Below, piece after piece: positions 43,927 to 53,164 of a stretch of 64,000 bases of DNA. Under the pieces are notes generated by a model. That model worked only from the letters and a program-made list of their open reading frames with translations. It did no database searches and was not told the origin of the DNA. Position numbers and translations under genes: made by a program. This DNA is from Castellaniella sp047971665 (GTDB taxonomy: Bacteria > Pseudomonadota > Gammaproteobacteria > Burkholderiales > Burkholderiaceae_B). Where the stretch lies: assembly GCF_047971665.1 (NCBI RefSeq), contig NZ_JBKEAA010000022.1, forward strand, positions 4,396 through 68,395. Direction: 5' to 3'. Positions within the stretch are counted from its first letter, which is position 1; each line of letters begins with the position of its first letter.

Positions 43927-44280
43927 ATGGCGCAGTCCGACATGAAGCAGATCACGGCGATCGTCAAACCCTTCAAGCTCGATGAGGTGCGCGAGGCTTT
44001 GTCCGAGCTGGGCGTCAACGGCCTGACCGTCACCGAGGTCAAGGGGTTTGGCCGCCAGAAGGGCCATACCGAACTGTATCGCGGGGCGGAATACGTGGTG
44101 GATTTCCTGCCCAAGATCCGTGTCGATGTGGTGGTGGCGGCCGATCAGGCCGAGGGGGTGATCGAGGCCATCATCCGCGCCGCGCGCACAGGCAAGATCG
44201 GCGATGGCAAGATCTTTGTGACGCCGGTGGAACAGGCGGTGCGCATCCGCACCGGGGAAAGCGGCGTCGAGGCGCTGTAA
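43927..44280 (+). CDS. glnB: Nitrogen regulatory protein P-II
   Basis: Small cytoplasmic signal protein that reports nitrogen and energy state. The T-loop tyrosine is present in KGHTELYRGAEYVVDFLPK, with the DGKIFVTPVEQAVRIRTGE core. The ATG at 43927 gives 117 residues (MAQSDMKQI...). The in-frame ATG at 43942 (MKQITAIVKPFKLDEVREAL) gives the canonical 112 residues and may be the real start. Upstream TATATT at 43893 could be a -10 element. Confidence 0.95.
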   Translation: MAQSDMKQITAIVKPFKLDEVREALSELGVNGLTVTEVKGFGRQKGHTELYRGAEYVVDFLPKIRVDVVVAADQAEGVIEAIIRAARTGKIGDGKIFVTPVEQAVRIRTGESGVEAL

Positions 44281-44832
44281 TCAGGCGAACGGCCGCCTGG
44301 CGATCGCCCAGAAGGCCGGCAAAAAATACTCTGCCACCAGCAAAGGCTGGCCCAGGCGCATGAACACCGAATGCCGGGCCAGGATCGTCTGGCCCGCGTC
44401 CACGCCCACCCAGGTCTGGTTGCCGCGTCGCGCCCGCAGGCGGCCAAAGCAAAATCCGCTGCGGGTGATGCGCGGATCCTGGTACAGGATGTCGGCCAGG
44501 GGCCGCAGTCCCAGGCCGCGCATGGCCTTCCAGACGCCCCGGCTGGCGGGCAAGGGCGTGAAGCTGCATGCCTGAACCGCAGGCACCCCGTCGATGGTCA
44601 TCAGAATCTCGCGCCACCAGACCGGGGTGCCCGCCGGCAGTCCGGCCTCGGCGGCCCAGCCCCGGGTCAGCGCCTCGGCCGATTCACGGCGCACCGTCAG
44701 CCGCACCTCGCCCAGACGCCTCAATCCGGCGGTCAGGGCGCCAGGCCGTTGCAGCCAGGCCTGCTTCACCCTGTCCTTTCCGGGGGGCGGCGTACTGTGC
44801 CAGGGGCGGGAGAATGCGGTATCGGGCGTCAT
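44281..44832 (-). CDS. ubiC: Chorismate-pyruvate lyase UbiC
   Basis: Converts chorismate to 4-hydroxybenzoate, the first committed step of ubiquinone synthesis. 183 residues. The family features VWWREILMTIDGVPAVQACSF, the Arg that binds product, and the C-terminal LLVAEYFLPAFW are present. It meets glnB stop to stop with no gap, and is divergent from the rluF-like gene. Confidence 0.87.
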   Translation of the reverse strand: MTPDTAFSRPWHSTPPPGKDRVKQAWLQRPGALTAGLRRLGEVRLTVRRESAEALTRGWAAEAGLPAGTPVWWREILMTIDGVPAVQACSFTPLPASRGVWKAMRGLGLRPLADILYQDPRITRSGFCFGRLRARRGNQTWVGVDAGQTILARHSVFMRLGQPLLVAEYFLPAFWAIARRPFA

Positions 44833-44959
44833 GATGGGCGGGCGATCAGGGGCCTCACGATAGCATGGCCCGGATGCTCAGACCGGCTTGCGCGATGCCC
44901 GGGGCTTTTCCGGCGGCATTCTGGCGTCGGCCGGGAGTCCGGCCGGAGGATTCGATACA

Positions 44960-45700
44960 ATGCGCAGCATCATGGAACCGGTCCGAATCTCAAAACTCAT
45001 GGCCCAGCGCGGCCTGTGCTCGCGGCGCGAAGCCGATGCCTACATCGAACGCGGCTGGGTGCGCGTGGATGGCCGGATCGTGAGCGAGCTGGGCACCAAG
45101 GCGTTGCCCAGCGCCCGCATCACGCTTGAACGGCAGGCCGCGCGCCGTCAGACCGACAAGGTCACGATCATCCTGAACAAGCCGGTGGGCTACGTGTCGC
45201 ATCAGTCCGACAAGGGCTATCGTCTGGCCGCATCCCTGATTCAGGCGCGGACCCAGTACCGGCCGGGGCAGAGCCCGGCGTTCGACCCCGCGCATCTGCG
45301 CGGGCTGGCGCCCGCCGGACGGCTGGACATCGATTCCCAGGGACTGCTGGTGCTGACCCAGGACGGGCGTGTCGCCCGCCAGCTCATCGGCGATGACTCC
45401 TCGATCGAAAAGGAATACCTGGTCCGGGTCGAGGGACGTTTGTCGGCCAACGGGCTGGCGTTGCTGAATCATGGCCTGTCGCTGGACGGCCAGGCGCTGC
45501 GGCCGGCCCGGGTGCAATGGCAGAACGAGGACCAGTTGCACTTCACCCTGCGCGAAGGCCGCAAGCGGCAGATCCGCCGCATGTGCGATCTGGTCGGTCT
45601 GAAAGTCGTCGGCCTGAAGCGCGTGCGCATGGGGCGCGTCGTGCTGGGCGACCTGCCGGTGGGCCAGTGGCGCTATTTGCGGGACGGCGAACGATTTTGA
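44960..45700 (+). CDS. rluF: RluF-type 23S rRNA pseudouridine synthase
   Basis: Pseudouridine synthase of the RsuA/RluB/RluF family, 246 residues. An N-terminal S4 RNA-binding domain (RISKLMAQRGLCSRREADAYIERGWVRVDG) precedes the catalytic domain, with ILNKPVGYVSHQ and the catalytic Asp in AGRLDIDSQGLLVLT, then KEYLVRVEG and EGRKRQIRRMCDLVGLKVVGLKRVRMG. I start at the ATG at 44960 because GGAGG lies upstream; a closer start at 44972 is possible. The RluF assignment over RluB/E is by overall resemblance. The last 28 bases overlap the end of rlmJ on the other strand. Confidence 0.82.
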   Translation: MRSIMEPVRISKLMAQRGLCSRREADAYIERGWVRVDGRIVSELGTKALPSARITLERQAARRQTDKVTIILNKPVGYVSHQSDKGYRLAASLIQARTQYRPGQSPAFDPAHLRGLAPAGRLDIDSQGLLVLTQDGRVARQLIGDDSSIEKEYLVRVEGRLSANGLALLNHGLSLDGQALRPARVQWQNEDQLHFTLREGRKRQIRRMCDLVGLKVVGLKRVRMGRVVLGDLPVGQWRYLRDGERF

Positions 45701-46638
45701 GGCTGCGCACGGTCCCTGGCCGGCCGCGATGACCGGGCCTGGGCCTGGGGGGCGGGCGATTCCGGTGACGCGACAGGACTGGCGCCGGGCGACGCGCTGG
45801 TGGTGAGGGTATGCCGCGCATGGTCGTCCTGGGCCAGCGTGGCGGTCAGCCAGGGCATGGCGCTGCGCAATTCCTGGTGCAGTGTCCAGGGCGGATTGAT
45901 GATGAACATGCCGCTGCCGTGCAGCCCCAATCCATCGGTGGAGGGCTTGTGCACCGTCAGGGTGGCATGCAGCCATTGCACCGGCAGCCGCTCCAGCGCG
46001 CGGGCCATTTCGTGCGCCTGGACCCGTTGCACCAGGGGATACCAGATCGCGAAGCAGCCGGACGCGAAGCGTTCCAGGCCATCGCGCACCGCGTGCAGGG
46101 TGTGCCGGTAGTCCTGCTTGTCCTCATAGGACGGATCGATCAGGACCAGACCGCGCCGGGTCGGTGGCGGCAGCAGGCGTCTGAGGCCGCCAAAACCGTC
46201 CTCGCGGGCGATGGCCACCTGACGGCGCGCGCTGCCCAGTTGCCGCAGCGTATCCTGGAGGACCTCGATTTCGGTCGGATGCAGTTCGAACAGCCGCAGC
46301 TTGTCATGCGCGCGCAGGGCGTGCAGGGTCAATGCGGGCGATCCGGGGTAGCGGTTGGCGACGCCGTCTGGATTGAAGTCCTGGATGGCGCGCAGGTAGC
46401 GCGTCACCAGCTCGGGCGGTTGGGGAGCGCCCAGCAGCCGGTCCAGCCCGTCGACGACTTCGCCGCTCTGACCGGCCCATTCGCCATCCAGTGCGTACAG
46501 CCCGGCGCCGGCATGCGTGTCGATCACCCAGTAGGGGGCTTCCTTGCGATTGAAATAGTCCAGGATCTGGACCAGGATGGCATGTTTCAGGACGTCGGCG
46601 TGATTGCCGGCGTGAAAGGCATGGCGATAGCTGAACAT
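45673..46638 (-). CDS. rlmJ: 23S rRNA (adenine-2030-N6)-methyltransferase RlmJ
   Basis: SAM-dependent enzyme that methylates A2030 of 23S rRNA, 321 residues. The N-terminus MFSYRHAFHAGNHADVLKH is diagnostic, followed by YWVIDTHAGAGLYALDG and the catalytic LVLIDPSYEDKQDYR (DPPY-like). The C-terminal ~45 residues are a Ser/Pro/Ala/Arg-rich tail beyond the usual domain. It is convergent with the rluF-like gene with overlapping 3' ends. Confidence 0.93.
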   Translation of the reverse strand: MFSYRHAFHAGNHADVLKHAILVQILDYFNRKEAPYWVIDTHAGAGLYALDGEWAGQSGEVVDGLDRLLGAPQPPELVTRYLRAIQDFNPDGVANRYPGSPALTLHALRAHDKLRLFELHPTEIEVLQDTLRQLGSARRQVAIAREDGFGGLRRLLPPPTRRGLVLIDPSYEDKQDYRHTLHAVRDGLERFASGCFAIWYPLVQRVQAHEMARALERLPVQWLHATLTVHKPSTDGLGLHGSGMFIINPPWTLHQELRSAMPWLTATLAQDDHARHTLTTSASPGASPVASPESPAPQAQARSSRPARDRAQPQNRSPSRK

Positions 46639-46652
46639 GACGGCCCGGCGGA

Positions 46653-47420
46653 TTATCGGGCCAGGCCGGGCGCATCCGCCCGGACGCTGTGCAGCGCATC
46701 GGTAAAGACCGCGTGGCAGCCCCAGTCGAACAGGGTGCGGGCGCGGTCAGGGTCGTTGACCGTCCAGATGGCCAGCGCGGCGCCCTGGTCCAGGATGTCG
46801 CGCACCGTGGCCTGGTCGGCATAGGCCGTGTCGATGTTCAGGCCGATGCAGCCCAGGCCCTGCTGGCGGTTCCGCCAGTCGGCCGGGACCTGGCCCTCGA
46901 TGAGCAGGGTGCGGGGCAGATCGGGGGCGGCAGCGCGGGCAGCCTCCAGCGCGGCTTCGGAGAACGACGACAGCAGCGGCGGCAGGTCGGCGCCCGCCCA
47001 CAAACGCGCGGCCTCACGGGCCACGGCCGCGCCGGTCTCGGCATCGTGTCCCGTGGTCGGCTTGATCTCGATATTGCAATGCATGCCGCGCGCGCGGGTG
47101 CAGCGGGCCACGGCGTAGAGGGACGGGACCGGCTCCCCGGAAAAATCCGGGCCGTGCCAGCTGCCGAAATCCATGTGCCCCAGCGCGAGCCAGTCCAGCG
47201 CGCTGGCCAGGCCATGGCCGTCGGAGGTCCTGTCCACGGTATCGTCATGCAGCAGGAAAGGCATGCCGTCACGGCTGAGCTTGACGTCGAATTCCACCAT
47301 GCCGAATCCGGCGGCCGCGCCCGTGCGCATCGCTGCCAGGGTGTTTTCGGGGGCCAGGCGGCCGCCGCCGCGGTGCGCGATGAAGGCCGGCCAGGGCCAG
47401 ACGGGAGGAGAGGAGGGCAT
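46653..47420 (-). CDS. ugpQ: Glycerophosphodiester phosphodiesterase UgpQ-like
   Basis: Hydrolyses glycerophosphodiesters to glycerol-3-phosphate and an alcohol in the cytoplasm, about 255 residues. The catalytic blocks are FIAHRGGGRLAPENTLAAM, GMVEFDVKLSRDGMPFLLHDDTVDRTSDG and MHCNIEIKP, with the C-terminal WTVNDPDRA. I prefer the ATG at 47420 because homology begins soon after; an ATG at 47453 would add 11 residues. No ugp transport genes are nearby. It lies 14 bases before rlmJ on the same strand. Confidence 0.88.
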   Translation of the reverse strand: MPSSPPVWPWPAFIAHRGGGRLAPENTLAAMRTGAAAGFGMVEFDVKLSRDGMPFLLHDDTVDRTSDGHGLASALDWLALGHMDFGSWHGPDFSGEPVPSLYAVARCTRARGMHCNIEIKPTTGHDAETGAAVAREAARLWAGADLPPLLSSFSEAALEAARAAAPDLPRTLLIEGQVPADWRNRQQGLGCIGLNIDTAYADQATVRDILDQGAALAIWTVNDPDRARTLFDWGCHAVFTDALHSVRADAPGLAR

Positions 47421-47578
47421 GGGGCAGGGTCGCAGGAAGGAATCAACCCGCATTTTAGCCAGCCGGGGCCGCCTTCACCAGGCACGGTCTTGGCGACTGC
47501 GCCGGCCACGGTGGTAAACTGCGAAACATTTCGTGTGCGCGGCCCTGGGGCCGTCAGTCTCCAGCAGGTGAGCCGTTC

Positions 47579-49540
47579 ATGTTCGATTTCATTCGCACGC
47601 ATCAGCGCCTGATGCAGTTGATCCTCCTGATTCTCGTAGTGCCGTCCTTCGTGTTCCTCGGGATCAGTGGCTATTCCTTCGTCACGGCCGATCCGGCCGT
47701 GGTCGAGATCGGCAAGGCCTCGGTCAGCCGCAACGAGTTCGTCCAGGCTCAGCGCAACCAGTTGCAGCAGATGCAGGAAAGCAGTCAGGGGCGTTTCGAT
47801 CCGGCGTTGCTGGACAATCCCCAGGCGCGCCAGGCGTTGCTGGACCAGCTCGTCGATCGCAAGTTGCAGATCGCCGTGGCGACGCAGAACCGCTTCAGCG
47901 TGTCCGACGGCGCCCTGCGCCGCGCCATCGCCGCGATGCCTCAGCTTCAGGTCGATGGCCAATTTTCTCCCGATCGTTACCATGAGGTCCTGGCATCCTA
48001 TGGCATGACGCCGCGCGATTTCGAGGCCAGTCAGCGCGCCGAACTGGCGCTGGGCCGCGTGCTGGATCCGGTACGCGACACGGCCGGGCTGCCGCTGCCG
48101 GTGCTCGACGGCCTCAAGCGCGCGCTCACCGAGGAACGCACTGTCCGTCGGCGGGTCTTCAAGGCCGAGGATTACATCCAGGGCATCCAGGTGCCCGATC
48201 AGGACATTCAAGCCTGGTACGGCGGCCATCAGGACGAATTGCGCCTGCCCGATCAGGTCGCTGCCGACTATCTGGTGCTCGACGAGGCGGCCGCGCGGGC
48301 CAGCGTGCCGACCCTCGAAGAAGCCCAGCTCAAGGACTACTACGAGCAGAACAAGTCGCGCTATGTGGTGCCGGCGCGCGTCAGCGTCAGCCATATTCTG
48401 GTCAAGCTGCCGGCTGGCGCCTCTGACGATGTCGCCAAGACCGCGCTGACCAAGGCCCAGGGCATCGCCTCCCGCGCCCGCACCGAGCCCGCCGATTTTG
48501 CCGACCTGGCCCGCAAGGAATCCCAGGATGCGGGCACGGCGCACGATGGCGGCCGTCTGGGCTGGATTCAGCGCGGGACGCTGCCGCTGGACATGGAGCA
48601 GGCGGTGTTCGCGCTCAAGCAAGGCGAGATCTCCGATCCGGTCAAGGGGCCGGATGGCTATCATGTTTTCATGGCCGATCAGGTTCAGCCCGAGCAGGGC
48701 GAGTCCTTCGAGCAGGCTCGCACCAAGGTCGAAGACGAGGTGCGCCGCCAGCTGGCCGCCGAGAGTTACGCCGACATGGCCACCAAGCTCACCAGCCTGG
48801 TCTATGACAATCCGTCCAGCCTGGATCCGGCCGCCAAGGACCTGGGGCTCAGCATCCGCCAGGCCGGCGGCATCGCGCGCGACCGCCTGCTGACGGCCGA
48901 CGAGGCGGGCAAAGACGCCGCTTCCGCCTCTGAAGATGCAGCGATCCTGGGCGATGTGCGTGTGCGTCAGGCCCTGTTCAGTACACAGGTGCTGACGGAC
49001 AAGCAGAACTCCGGGGTCATCGAGATCTCGCCCGACACCATGGTCGTGGTGCGGGTGCGCGACATGACGCCGGCGCATGTGATGACGCTGGATCAGGTTC
49101 GCGATCAGATCCGCAAGCGGCTGGTTGGTGAGCGCGCGCTGGCGGCCGCCGTGGCCGAGGGCGAGAAGGTGCTCGCCGGATTGCAGGCCCAGCCTTCGAC
49201 CGAGGGCTTCGAAAATCCGGTCACGGCCAGCCGGCTGAATCCCGCGGACCTGTCCGATGAGGTGCTGGAGACCGCATTCTCGATCAAGGCGGACAAGACG
49301 CTGCCGGCTTTCAGCGGCGTCACGCTGACGCCGAGCGGCTACGTCATCATTCAGGTCGAAAAGATCCAGCCCGGGACGACCAGCGCGCCGGCGCTCGCGG
49401 GTCTGGGCCAGCAGATGGCCCGTCTCTGGGGCGGTGTGGAACGTGAGGCCGTGCTGGTCGAGCTGCGCCAGCAACTGGGCGTCAAGGTCACGGACGAGGG
49501 CCGCAAGCTGATCGAGCAGGGGGATGTGAGTCCGAATTGA
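47579..49540 (+). CDS. ppiD: PpiD-like membrane-anchored peptidyl-prolyl isomerase
   Basis: Periplasmic folding factor held in the inner membrane by one helix (LMQLILLILVVPSFVFLGISGYSF), 653 residues. A SurA-like N-terminal chaperone region is followed by a parvulin domain (RVSVSHILVKLP to LKQGEISDPVKGPDGYHVFM) and a C-terminal chaperone region. The length and layout are those of PpiD. It probably helps outer-membrane protein folding. A strong terminator follows. Confidence 0.93.
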   Translation: MFDFIRTHQRLMQLILLILVVPSFVFLGISGYSFVTADPAVVEIGKASVSRNEFVQAQRNQLQQMQESSQGRFDPALLDNPQARQALLDQLVDRKLQIAVATQNRFSVSDGALRRAIAAMPQLQVDGQFSPDRYHEVLASYGMTPRDFEASQRAELALGRVLDPVRDTAGLPLPVLDGLKRALTEERTVRRRVFKAEDYIQGIQVPDQDIQAWYGGHQDELRLPDQVAADYLVLDEAAARASVPTLEEAQLKDYYEQNKSRYVVPARVSVSHILVKLPAGASDDVAKTALTKAQGIASRARTEPADFADLARKESQDAGTAHDGGRLGWIQRGTLPLDMEQAVFALKQGEISDPVKGPDGYHVFMADQVQPEQGESFEQARTKVEDEVRRQLAAESYADMATKLTSLVYDNPSSLDPAAKDLGLSIRQAGGIARDRLLTADEAGKDAASASEDAAILGDVRVRQALFSTQVLTDKQNSGVIEISPDTMVVVRVRDMTPAHVMTLDQVRDQIRKRLVGERALAAAVAEGEKVLAGLQAQPSTEGFENPVTASRLNPADLSDEVLETAFSIKADKTLPAFSGVTLTPSGYVIIQVEKIQPGTTSAPALAGLGQQMARLWGGVEREAVLVELRQQLGVKVTDEGRKLIEQGDVSPN

Positions 49541-49586
49541 TCCGTCGGCTGACCGGGCCTCCGATGACCCGGTTGCGCGATGTCCG

Positions 49587-49608
49587 AGGCCCCGGTTTTC
49601 CGGGGCCT
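49587..49608. terminator. Bidirectional-looking terminator between ppiD and spoT
   Basis: Perfect 9-base arms AGGCCCCGG/CCGGGGCCT with a TTTT loop, followed by TTGTGTTTT. It lies 47 bases after the ppiD stop and just before the convergent spoT stop. Confidence 0.82.
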
Positions 49609-49615
49609 TTGTGTT

Positions 49616-51880
49616 TTATCGCTTGGCCCGCACGATTTTCTGGACCTGGGGGACGTGCCGGATGGCGCGGATGACCTGAGCCAGGTGCTTGCGGCTGTCG
49701 ACTTGAACCATGATGTTGAGCAAGGCGGTGGAGGCGACCTCGTCGGGCATGGTGAGCTGGATGATGTTGGAGTCGGCTTCGGTGATCTCCGCCGCCAGGC
49801 GTCCCAGGACGCCGCGTTCGTTCAGGACGGTCAGTTCCAGGCGCGTGCTCAGATGCCGGGCAGTGGTGGTGTCCCAGACCACGGGGATCCAGCGCTCGGG
49901 CTCACGCGCCTGCTGGCGCTTGGCGACCGGGCAATCGGCCATGTGCACCACCAGTCCGTGACCCAGGCGGATGCCGCCGATGATCACGTCGCCGGGCAGC
50001 GGGCCGCAGCACGGCGCGAGCTGGACAGCCTGGCCCTCGTTGCCATGGATCACGATCGGCGCGCTGTTGGCGGATGTGTATTCGTCCACGGCCATCGCTG
50101 TGGTCTCGAGCATGTCGTTCTCGGGCGCGAAGCGACGCGCCACGACCGCCGCCAGGCGTTTGCCCAGGCCGATGTCGGCCAGAATCTCCGTGCGCGACGC
50201 GCCGCCCGAGCCCTTGGCCAGCCGCTCCCATTGCGGGTCGTCGTCCTTGGGGTAGGGGATGGAAAGCTGATCGAAGGCCTGGTTCAGCAGCCGCCGTCCG
50301 AACGCCACTGACTCCTCGTAGCGTTCATTGCGCAGGTAGTGGCGGATTTCCGAGCGCGCGCGGCCCGTGCGCACGTAGTTCAGCCATTGCGCGCTAGGGC
50401 GCGAGGTGGTGGACGTGACGATCTCCACGGAGTCGCCGCTGTGCAGCTCCGTGCGCAGCGGCGAGAATTCGCCGTTGATCTTGCAGGCCACGGCATGGTT
50501 GCCGACATCCGTGTGGATCGCGTAGGCAAAATCCACCGAGGTGGCGCCCCGAGGCAGCGACAGGATCTTGCCCTGCGGGGTGAACACGTAGACCGCGTCG
50601 GGGAACAGATCGACCTTGACGTGCTCCAGGAATTCGCCCGAATCCCCGGTCTGGCTCTGGATGTCCAGCAGCGATTGCAGCCACTGGTGGGTGCGTTTTT
50701 GCAGATCGTTGAGCGAGGTGCCCTGTTCCTTGTAGAGCCAGTGGGAGGCCACGCCTTCTTCGGCGACATGATCCATGTCGTGGGTACGGAACTGAAACTC
50801 CACCGGCGTGCCGTAGGGGCCGATCAGCGTCGTGTGCAGGGACTGGTAGCCGTTGATCTTGGGGATGGCGATATAGTCCTTGAACTTGCCGGGCACGGGG
50901 CGGTAGAGCTGGTGCAGTGTCCCCAGGGCGAGATAGCATTCCGGCAGCGTGTGGACGATGATGCGAAAGCCGTAGATGTCCAGCACGTCGGAAAACGACT
51001 TTTTCTGCTGGACCATTTTTTTGTAGATGCCGTAGAGCGATTTTTCCCGGCCGTTGACCTGGGCGTCCAGGCCCGCGGCGGGCAGCGCGGCACGCACCGC
51101 CTCGGCGATCCTGGAGATGACCTCCCGGCGGTTGCCGCGCGCGGCCAGCATGGCCTTGTGCAAGACGTCATAGCGGTTCGGGTAGATGGCCTTGAAGCAG
51201 CGGTCCTGCAGTTCACGAAACAGCGCGTTCAGGCCCAGCCGGTGCGCGATCGGAGTGTAGATGTCGAGCGTCTCGCGCGCCACGCGGCGGCGTTTTTCGG
51301 GGCTGACGGCATCCAGCGTGCGCATGTTGTGCAGCCGGTCGGCGAGCTTGATCAGGATCACCCGGACGTCGCGCGCCATGGCCAGCAGCATCTTGCGGAA
51401 GGATTCCGCCTGCTGCTCGGCCTTGGTGGCGTATTCCAGGCGTTCGAGTTTGGTCAGGCCGTCGACGATCTCGGCCACCTCGGCGCCGAATTGCTCGGCC
51501 AGCTCCTGTTTGCTGACGTTCTGATCCTCGATCACGTCATGCAGCAGGGCGGCCATCAGGGAATCGGCGTCGAGTTTCCAGCCGGCGCAGATCTCCGTGA
51601 CGGCGATCGGGTGATGGATGTACGGCTCGCCGCTGGCGCGGAACTGCCCGAGATGGGCGTTGTCGGCAAAGCGGTAGGCCTCCCGGATGCGCTCGATGTC
51701 GCGGGGTCCGAGATAGCCGGAGACGATCTGGTTGAGTCCGGTCAGCGAGGCGATCGGACTGGGCGATGCGTCGGTGTGGGCGGCGGGCGTAACATGCGGC
51801 TTGCGTCGCCGCAAGCGGGGGCCTTTGCGCAGGACGGCGAGCAGTCCGGAGGACGCGCCGCGTAAACCCGAAAACGCCAT
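49616..51880 (-). CDS. spoT: Bifunctional (p)ppGpp synthetase/hydrolase SpoT
   Basis: Stringent-response enzyme of 754 residues. The HD hydrolase domain is intact (YIHHPIAVTEICA, ALLHDVIEDQ), so it should degrade (p)ppGpp. The synthetase domain (VNGREKSLYGIYKKM, DVLDIYGFRIIV) is also present. TGS (VYVFTPQGKILSLPRGATSVDFAYAIHTDVG) and ACT domains follow. It is the last gene of the gmk-rpoZ-spoT run, 15 bases after rpoZ. The first ~40 residues are Arg-rich and variable. Confidence 0.96.
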   Translation of the reverse strand: MAFSGLRGASSGLLAVLRKGPRLRRRKPHVTPAAHTDASPSPIASLTGLNQIVSGYLGPRDIERIREAYRFADNAHLGQFRASGEPYIHHPIAVTEICAGWKLDADSLMAALLHDVIEDQNVSKQELAEQFGAEVAEIVDGLTKLERLEYATKAEQQAESFRKMLLAMARDVRVILIKLADRLHNMRTLDAVSPEKRRRVARETLDIYTPIAHRLGLNALFRELQDRCFKAIYPNRYDVLHKAMLAARGNRREVISRIAEAVRAALPAAGLDAQVNGREKSLYGIYKKMVQQKKSFSDVLDIYGFRIIVHTLPECYLALGTLHQLYRPVPGKFKDYIAIPKINGYQSLHTTLIGPYGTPVEFQFRTHDMDHVAEEGVASHWLYKEQGTSLNDLQKRTHQWLQSLLDIQSQTGDSGEFLEHVKVDLFPDAVYVFTPQGKILSLPRGATSVDFAYAIHTDVGNHAVACKINGEFSPLRTELHSGDSVEIVTSTTSRPSAQWLNYVRTGRARSEIRHYLRNERYEESVAFGRRLLNQAFDQLSIPYPKDDDPQWERLAKGSGGASRTEILADIGLGKRLAAVVARRFAPENDMLETTAMAVDEYTSANSAPIVIHGNEGQAVQLAPCCGPLPGDVIIGGIRLGHGLVVHMADCPVAKRQQAREPERWIPVVWDTTTARHLSTRLELTVLNERGVLGRLAAEITEADSNIIQLTMPDEVASTALLNIMVQVDSRKHLAQVIRAIRHVPQVQKIVRAKR

Positions 51881-51895
51881 GGCCCGCCCCGGGAA

Positions 51896-52099
51896 TCAGG
51901 TAGGTACTTTGCGCAGCATCTCGGTGCCCACCTGGCCTTGGGCGATCTCGCGCAGCGCGGTGACCGTGGGTTTGTTGTGGCTCTGGATGCGGGCCTCGTG
52001 TCCCTGGGCCAGCTCGCGGGCGCGGTAGGTCGCGACCAGGGTCAGATCGAAACGATTGGGAACTTGTTCGAGGCAGTCTTCTACGGTGATGCGGGCCAT
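51896..52099 (-). CDS. rpoZ: RNA polymerase omega subunit
   Basis: 67-residue omega subunit that helps assemble RNA polymerase and contributes to ppGpp binding. MARITVEDCLEQVPNRFDLTLVA is the standard start, with ARELAQG and KPTVTALREIAQG. It lies between gmk and spoT, linking it to the ppGpp pathway in one operon. Confidence 0.96.
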   Translation of the reverse strand: MARITVEDCLEQVPNRFDLTLVATYRARELAQGHEARIQSHNKPTVTALREIAQGQVGTEMLRKVPT

Positions 52100-52111
52100 A
52101 TGTGTCCTGGT

Positions 52112-52756
52112 TCAGGAATCGGTTGACAGTGGTTTGCGGATACCCAGCTGAGTGAACAGTTCGGCATGACGGACGGATTGCGCCGGATAGCGCAGACGGG
52201 CCGCGCCGACGACTTGCCGGAGCTGCTCTAATGCAAGGCTAAATTCTTGATTAATAATAACATATTCGCAATCCGAGGCATGTGCCATTTCTCCGCCGGC
52301 GGCGAGCAGTCGGCGGGCAATGACCTGGGGCGCATCCTGGCCGCGTTTTTGCAGACGGGCTTCGAGCGCCTCGATCGAGGGCGGCAGGATGAAGATACCG
52401 ATTGCCTGGGGATAGTGGCGGCGCACTTGCTGGGCGCCTTGCCAGTCGATTTCCAGAATGATGTCCGTGCCGCCGCTCAAGGCCTGTTCGACCCGGTCGC
52501 GGGGTGTGCCATAGAAATTGCCGTGGACCTCCGCCCATTCGAGCATGTCGCCGCGGTCGCGCAGCGCCTGGAAAGTCTCCACGGACACGAAACGGTAGTG
52601 TTCCTGGTCGCGCTCGCCCGGACGCGGGTCGCGGGTGGTGCAGGAAATGGACAGGGCCAGGCTGGCGTCCTGATCCAGCAAGGCGTTGACCAGACTGGAC
52701 TTGCCCGCTCCGCTTGGAGCGATCACCATGAAAATATTGCCGGAAGACTGCTTCAT
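52112..52756 (-). CDS. gmk: Guanylate kinase
   Basis: Phosphorylates GMP to GDP with ATP, 214 residues. The P-loop is VIAPSGAGKSSLV, followed by SCTTRDPRPGE, the substrate-binding block HGNFYGTPRDRV and ILEIDWQGAQQVR. It starts the gmk-rpoZ-spoT unit, so GTP precursor supply and alarmone metabolism share a transcript. Confidence 0.96.
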   Translation of the reverse strand: MKQSSGNIFMVIAPSGAGKSSLVNALLDQDASLALSISCTTRDPRPGERDQEHYRFVSVETFQALRDRGDMLEWAEVHGNFYGTPRDRVEQALSGGTDIILEIDWQGAQQVRRHYPQAIGIFILPPSIEALEARLQKRGQDAPQVIARRLLAAGGEMAHASDCEYVIINQEFSLALEQLRQVVGAARLRYPAQSVRHAELFTQLGIRKPLSTDS

Positions 52757-52768
52757 ATCGGATGGGTT

Positions 52769-53104
52769 TCAGCGTTCGGCCGAGGCGGACAGGTCGGGCT
52801 GGCCCAGTTCGGCCAAGGTTTCTGCATAGGCCTGGGCGCCTGTGCACAAAAAGACGATGGCATCGCCCGGATTCAGGTTGAACAGCACGTCCTGGATCTG
52901 CTCGGAGGCGTCGTCTCCGTCGTGGATCGCGGCGACATGGACGTCGCCGTCCCCCTGGAACTGCTCGGCGGGAACCAGGTCGGCCACCTGCTCGATGTCG
53001 GCGGCGCGCTGGGCCACATAGACCCGGAACGGCAGATCCTCGAGGGTGATGTCCAGGACCAGCCCCCGGTCCAGATGAGAAATCAATCGGCTGTCGAGCG
53101 GCAT
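52769..53104 (-). CDS. Small acidic hypothetical protein before gmk
   Basis: I do not recognise this 111-residue protein. It has no signal peptide or membrane segment and is acidic, with DGDDASEQIQDVLFNLNPGDAIVFLCTG in the middle (written here to show the Asp/Gly cluster). It looks like a small soluble alpha/beta protein. I start at the ATG at 53104; a TTG at 53110 is the only earlier option. It ends 12 bases before the gmk start on the same strand, so it may be the first gene of the gmk-rpoZ-spoT transcript. No function is assigned. Confidence 0.65.
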   Translation of the reverse strand: MPLDSRLISHLDRGLVLDITLEDLPFRVYVAQRAADIEQVADLVPAEQFQGDGDVHVAAIHDGDDASEQIQDVLFNLNPGDAIVFLCTGAQAYAETLAELGQPDLSASAER

Positions 53105-53164
53105 GAGCAAGGGGAAAGTAGGACGAGCCCTGGATTATAGACGCTTTGTCCGGCGGGTTTGTCG

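Noticed and set aside
46838..49474. An 878-residue minus-strand open frame across ppiD
   Set aside because: It mirrors ppiD codons in reverse and has no recognisable domain. PpiD on the plus strand explains the region fully.
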